Source: Leishmania martiniquensis (lineage: Eukaryota; Euglenozoa; Kinetoplastea; Trypanosomatida; Trypanosomatidae). Taken from it: DNA of 64,000 bases. The stretch is taken from the NCBI RefSeq assembly GCF_017916325.1, contig NC_090169.1, positions 1,376,501 through 1,440,500 on the forward strand. The letters are read 5' to 3'. Each line of letters opens with the position of its first letter. Position 1 is the stretch's first letter. A model generated the notes under the pieces. It had not been told where the DNA came from. It saw nothing but the letters and a program-made list of their open reading frames with translations, and did not search any database. This document shows positions 60,402-64,000 of this stretch, one piece after another. Both the position numbers and the translations under genes were made by a program.

Positions 60402-62117
60402 ATGGACTCCACCCTGCAGGCCTTCCGATTGCACGGCGCTGCCCTCTATCACTGGACAAGCTACGTGGCTTATGTCATATACTCGTGTTTCTTCTTCGCG
60501 TGCGAAGTGATCGCAGGTGTGCTTGAAATACCGACCGATGCACCGCAATACGATGCACTCATCCATCAGGTCAGCTGCACCACCTCTTACGAGGAGTGGC
60601 TTCCAATCGCCTCCACACTGGACGACATGGACGGCTTTCAGAAGTGGCGCACTGACGAGACGTCGGCATACTTCTCGTTCGAGGGGGTGATGCGGACGAT
60701 AGAAGAGCTGCTGGAGTCGCTCGCCGCCGGTAGCGCGGAGGCGTTGCTGGACAACCTGCAGAAGCATGTGCACCGCTCCTTGTACGGCATTAGCCACCGC
60801 CGCTTGTACCTGTACCGAACTGGCACCAAAACGGTTATTCACTCGTACAACTCTCTTGTGTGTTTTCTTCTGGGCCGCGTGGCTGAGGCGGCGCGGACGG
60901 ACAGGCGGCTCGCCGTCCGCGCAAGAGAGGTGTTCTCAGAGATGTATCACGTTTACGGCTCCACTGCCCTTCTGCTACAAGGTGGGGTGCTCGCGTCACC
61001 GGCCCACTTTGGTGTCGCAAAGGCGCTCTATGACGCTGGGCTTCTCCCCTCTGTTGTGTACGGAAGCGGCAGCGGCGCGCTGGTAGCGACGCTTGTGTGC
61101 TGCTGTACCGACCTGGCTTCCCTCTTTCACTACAGCGGCGGTGGCGGCAACAGCACGATGGAGGCAGCTGTGCTCATGGGCATGTCTACCGATGCTTCCC
61201 TGCGGAAGCGTCTTCACCGGCTGCTGCACAGTGGCGAGGTGTGCGACCTGGTTTCACTGGCTGACTTTCTGCAGCGAACTATCGGTGATGTCACCTTTTC
61301 CGAGGCGTATGCACGAACCGGGCGTGTGCTGAACATTCCGTTTATCGCCGCCTCGCCAGTACTGCCGCGTAAGAAGGCTTGTGTGGACGTTCAGCTACTG
61401 AACTATCTCACGTCCCCTGACGTCATTATTCGCTCTGCTGTGCTCTGCGCCGTATGCGCTGAATCCACACTCCTCCCCGCCTCGTCGTCCTCTTCCGTGC
61501 TGCTGCCACGTGCAAGCCAACCGCCGCGCTTGCTGCTCGCGCGGACACGGCTGACTGGCAGCATTGTTACATATGAGCCTCCTGTTGTGCATCAGAGCTA
61601 CCCGTACTCGTGTGGCGACCACGCTGGCTACGGGGTGCTGGACCCGGTGCAACGGATGCGGGGTCTTTTCTTCATCCGATTTTGTGTCGTGTCGGATGCG
61701 TCGGTACGGGGGTATTTGTGGCAACTGTTGCACCAAAGCGCCTACGGGGATGGGCTTCAGCAGCGCAGGCGACTGTGGGACTGGGCACGTTATACGTTTG
61801 CCCTGTGCTTCCTCGGTCTGGCGCATGTGGTGTTGCGTCTGCTTGCGTGGATCGGCTACGACGCCATTGCCGCACCGCCGCCGACTTCCATGAGGACTTT
61901 TTTTGAAGATGATGCGGGCGAGAACATGCGCCTGCACTCAATCTCGCGCGTGTGGTCGTATCTGCGGCTGTGGTACAGCCCGACTATGGCGAACATGCAG
62001 GTCCTGGTTCTGGAAGCGGAGCGGCAAGTCTGGCCAAGGCTCGAGCAGCTGCGCATGTCCATCTCGGTCGAACAGGTGCTCGCGGCCACCTTGAAGCGGC
62101 TCCCCGTTGGCAAGTAG
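60402..62117 (+). CDS. Patatin/SDP1-type lipase homologue, catalytic serine apparently missing
   Basis: A 571-residue member of the patatin-like triacylglycerol lipase class (SDP1, Tgl3/4/5), which has an N-terminal DUF3336 helical region. The N-terminus has a hydrophobic helix (about 14-42). The patatin core starts with LLLQGGVLASPAHFGVAKAL (about 192-211), matching the oxyanion glycine motif. The next motif, where the family has GxSxG, reads YGSGSGAL: G221 S222 G223 S224 G225, so the nucleophile position (residue 223) is glycine. The Asp-Gly dyad partner is also not evident; the matching segment is GDHAGYGV. Later LTSPDVIIRSAV and DPVQRMRGLF follow family order. A second hydrophobic segment is near 465-490. 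The protein may be a non-catalytic lipid-droplet or membrane protein; the frame itself is intact. Confidence 0.8.
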   Translation: MDSTLQAFRLHGAALYHWTSYVAYVIYSCFFFACEVIAGVLEIPTDAPQYDALIHQVSCTTSYEEWLPIASTLDDMDGFQKWRTDETSAYFSFEGVMRTIEELLESLAAGSAEALLDNLQKHVHRSLYGISHRRLYLYRTGTKTVIHSYNSLVCFLLGRVAEAARTDRRLAVRAREVFSEMYHVYGSTALLLQGGVLASPAHFGVAKALYDAGLLPSVVYGSGSGALVATLVCCCTDLASLFHYSGGGGNSTMEAAVLMGMSTDASLRKRLHRLLHSGEVCDLVSLADFLQRTIGDVTFSEAYARTGRVLNIPFIAASPVLPRKKACVDVQLLNYLTSPDVIIRSAVLCAVCAESTLLPASSSSSVLLPRASQPPRLLLARTRLTGSIVTYEPPVVHQSYPYSCGDHAGYGVLDPVQRMRGLFFIRFCVVSDASVRGYLWQLLHQSAYGDGLQQRRRLWDWARYTFALCFLGLAHVVLRLLAWIGYDAIAAPPPTSMRTFFEDDAGENMRLHSISRVWSYLRLWYSPTMANMQVLVLEAERQVWPRLEQLRMSISVEQVLAATLKRLPVGK

Positions 62118-63103
62118 AATCGTTGCCTGTGCATTTGTGTGTGTGTTCCTTGTGTCTCCTCTCGGTCTGCTCAGCCATCACACCATCGTCTACTGGTCCT
62201 TTCAGTCACCTGTTTCCCTTCCCTTCTTACCCGTGATAACGGAAGGCCGAACGCAGCTTTGCTTCCCTGCTCTTTCTCGCACCGCCTCTCTCCATCTCTT
62301 TCGTCTCCTCTTCGTGCGCGTCTTCCCTCTTTGCGCACACATGAAGCCCCCACCTCTCTGAGATGCTGTTGCCCGCTTTGCGTTGTGTGCGCGATGGCGG
62401 TGTTCTCGCCTTTCCTATCCGGACGCGACGATGCCGCGCAAAAAAAAGCCTAAGCCTACGAGAACGAGATGGATGCTTGCACGGCGTGGGTGGCAGGTCG
62501 TTCATCATACCGTGTGTATGCGGGTGTGTGTGTGTGTATGCCTGTGTATCTTCTTTCATCTGTAGTGAGAGGAAAAGGAAAGGGCCTGTCTTCATGGCTC
62601 ACTTTTACATCGTTGCCTGTGCACTGGCTACAACGTCACGGTGGAGGCTTACGATGAAGAGGCTCATCCCCAGAGTCCCTCTTCAAAACCGTTCCGATGG
62701 CTACACCGCCGTCTTCATCTTTGCGGTGAACTCGAGAGAGAGAGACGTTGAAGACAGCAGAAACTGCGACGTTACATCCGAACCTCGTTCCACCTCATCG
62801 AAGCTGAGCGGACGTCTCTTTCGCTGCGTATGTGCAACTACACTAAAAGGAAACAATGCTCTTTACCCCGTCTACTACACGCACCTTCCGTTACCATGCG
62901 GTTGTGCCACCCCTCACAGCACCAACTTGCCAGCTGTGGACTCGCTGGTCTTCGTAGCTGTACTGCATTCGGGTCCCTCCCACATACTGTCGCACGGGCT
63001 GTCACACGCCCCTCCCCCACCCCCAGCTTTGTCCACCTGCCCCCTTCCGCTGCTGTACTTATTCGTGAGGGTGATCGCTGTGAAAGTGAAGAGCACAGAT
63101 TCC
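62118..63103. other. 986-bp spacer, no gene seen
   Basis: C/T-rich to about 62360, with a (GT)n run at 62524-62546. Several AGs follow short pyrimidine tracts between 62850 and 63040; the acceptor of the next gene is not decided. Confidence 0.5.
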
Positions 63104-64000
63104 ATGCCGAAGAGCGAACGGGCGAAAACGAAAAAGGCGACGATGAGATTGCCAGGAACTTTGGCAGTGGCGGCCCTGTGCGTCGCGCTGTACTTACGCA
63201 CCCCAGCACTCGGCAGTCATTCGGTCATACTCATGTCAGATATTCACCACGACCCCCTCTATGGCACCGCGATGGGGTATGTGTGCACGCAGAATTCCAG
63301 CCCTATCTGGGGCATGTTCGGCTGCGACTCGCCACCGCAGCTGACGGCGCGTTCTTTGGACGACGCGTCCGCGCAGAACACAAGTCTTCTCCTCTACAGC
63401 GGCGACTGGCAGCGGCACCATTACCTTGAGAGCGCGCTGGAGCCCTCCGCGGTCTTCGAGGAGTTATCGGAGCTTTTCCGCCGTCTCCAGGTGGACGGCT
63501 CGCTCGGAGTGACTGCGTTCAGCGCAGCGCTGGGCAACAACGATGTCGTACCTGACTACTTTTTTTCATGGATCAATGAGGGGTCGGAGAAAGAGCTGAG
63601 CTTCCGCGTCGAGGCGATGCGTGCAGCCGGACTTTTAAGCGATGCGGAGGCGGCAGTGATGCGAAAATGCGGCTACTACGCACACGGGACGCCTTACGTG
63701 CATGTGATTGTGCTGCACACGCTGCTGTGGACATACGCGCTCAAGCCTTCCCTGCCATCCAACGTCAGTGACCCGTGCGAGCAGTTCACTTTCTTACGAA
63801 GTCAGCTCGAGAAGACGCGGGCCGATGGGAAGCGAGCAGTCATCGTGGGGCACATCCCCCCTGGCCTCAACACCTACTATGTGCTCAGCCGCGGCTTCCA
63901 GTCGGGAGCGGAGGACATGTTCTGGAAAGAGGTGTATGAGGTGACCTACGATAGCATCATCTACGAGTACAAGGATCTCATCGCGCTGCAGTTGTTTGGG
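63104..64000 (+). CDS. Sphingomyelinase-like/endopolyphosphatase-like metallophosphoesterase, 3' end missing
   Basis: The frame is open from 63104 to the window edge: 299 residues of a longer protein. A basic N-terminus and hydrophobic stretch (about 15-37, MRLPGTLAVAALCVALYLRT) form a signal peptide or anchor. The two-metal calcineurin-like site then appears in order: SDIHHDPLY (D46, H48), YSGDW (D101), ALGNNDV (N145) and VGHIPPG (H250). GNND in place of GNHD plus the GHIPPG loop point to the acid-sphingomyelinase/SMPDL3/vacuolar endopolyphosphatase branch. Conserved-looking Cys occur at 61 and 74. The protein probably acts in the secretory pathway, lysosome or acidocalcisome, with polyphosphate or a phosphodiester lipid or nucleotide as substrate. 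A later Met (residue 14) is an alternative start. No family has been proved without the rest of the sequence. Confidence 0.8.
   Translation, partial: MPKSERAKTKKATMRLPGTLAVAALCVALYLRTPALGSHSVILMSDIHHDPLYGTAMGYVCTQNSSPIWGMFGCDSPPQLTARSLDDASAQNTSLLLYSGDWQRHHYLESALEPSAVFEELSELFRRLQVDGSLGVTAFSAALGNNDVVPDYFFSWINEGSEKELSFRVEAMRAAGLLSDAEAAVMRKCGYYAHGTPYVHVIVLHTLLWTYALKPSLPSNVSDPCEQFTFLRSQLEKTRADGKRAVIVGHIPPGLNTYYVLSRGFQSGAEDMFWKEVYEVTYDSIIYEYKDLIALQLFG

Overview
The window is nuclear DNA of a trypanosomatid, almost certainly Leishmania or a very close relative. Every protein gene I can support lies on the + strand. Genes are intronless and separated by 0.6-4 kb spacers full of polypyrimidine tracts and (GT)n, (CA)n, (GA)n and (AT)n repeats. 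Several starts are preceded by a pyrimidine tract and an AG, as expected for spliced-leader trans-splicing in a polycistronic unit. The best species clue is the topoisomerase IB large subunit at 5757-7667. Its catalytic R314, K352, R410 and H453 fall at the numbers known for Leishmania donovani TOP1L, and it lacks the catalytic tyrosine, which these organisms carry on a separate small-subunit gene. From the literature that gene lies on chromosome 34 in Leishmania; this placement is from memory, not from the sequence.

Layout. 1-2033: 3' part of the pre-mRNA cleavage endonuclease CPSF73. 5757-7667: TOP1L. 9264-12797: leucine-rich-repeat protein with Sfi1-like repeats. 13417-14844: CID + CCCH + RanBP2 zinc-finger protein. 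15988-17061: pentein-fold amidinotransferase-like protein. 18500-19216: small LRR protein. 19872-21134: kinesin-light-chain-type TPR protein. 21951-23330: RUVBL1. 24473-25462: SET-domain protein. 26371-29226: PEX1. 29470-30116: five tRNA genes on both strands (Asn, intron-containing Tyr, Thr, Pro, Asn). 30711-36557: a 1948-residue helical protein with AT-richer stretches. 37204-37878: LicD/fukutin-like membrane protein. 38855-40084: PDCD2/Tsr4 homologue. 40648-41670: ankyrin protein. 43023-45896: coiled-coil membrane protein. 46663-49281: unknown protein. 50240-52075: type III beta phosphatidylinositol 4-kinase. 53436-54602: adenosine-kinase-like PfkB protein. 58556-59077: LYR-motif protein. 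60402-62117: patatin/SDP1-type lipase homologue without a recognisable catalytic serine. 63104-64000: 5' part of a secreted or vacuolar sphingomyelinase-like/endopolyphosphatase-like phosphoesterase.

Neighbours need not act together in a kinetoplastid polycistron, since mRNAs are matured one by one. Themes still recur: mRNA 3'-end formation and transcription (CPSF73, CID protein, TOP1L, RUVBL1), glycosome biogenesis (PEX1), lipid and phosphate metabolism (PI4K, lipase homologue, phosphoesterase), and cytoskeletal or scaffold proteins (LRR, TPR, ANK, coiled coil). I found no CRISPR, insertion sequence, virus or toxin gene. The observations most worth following are the apparent pseudo-lipase, the compositionally odd giant gene beside the tRNA cluster, the mirrored tRNA-Asn pair, the CID/CCCH/RanBP2 architecture and the LicD-like protein. 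Spacer patches that may be degenerate SIDER retroposons are flagged as inference only.
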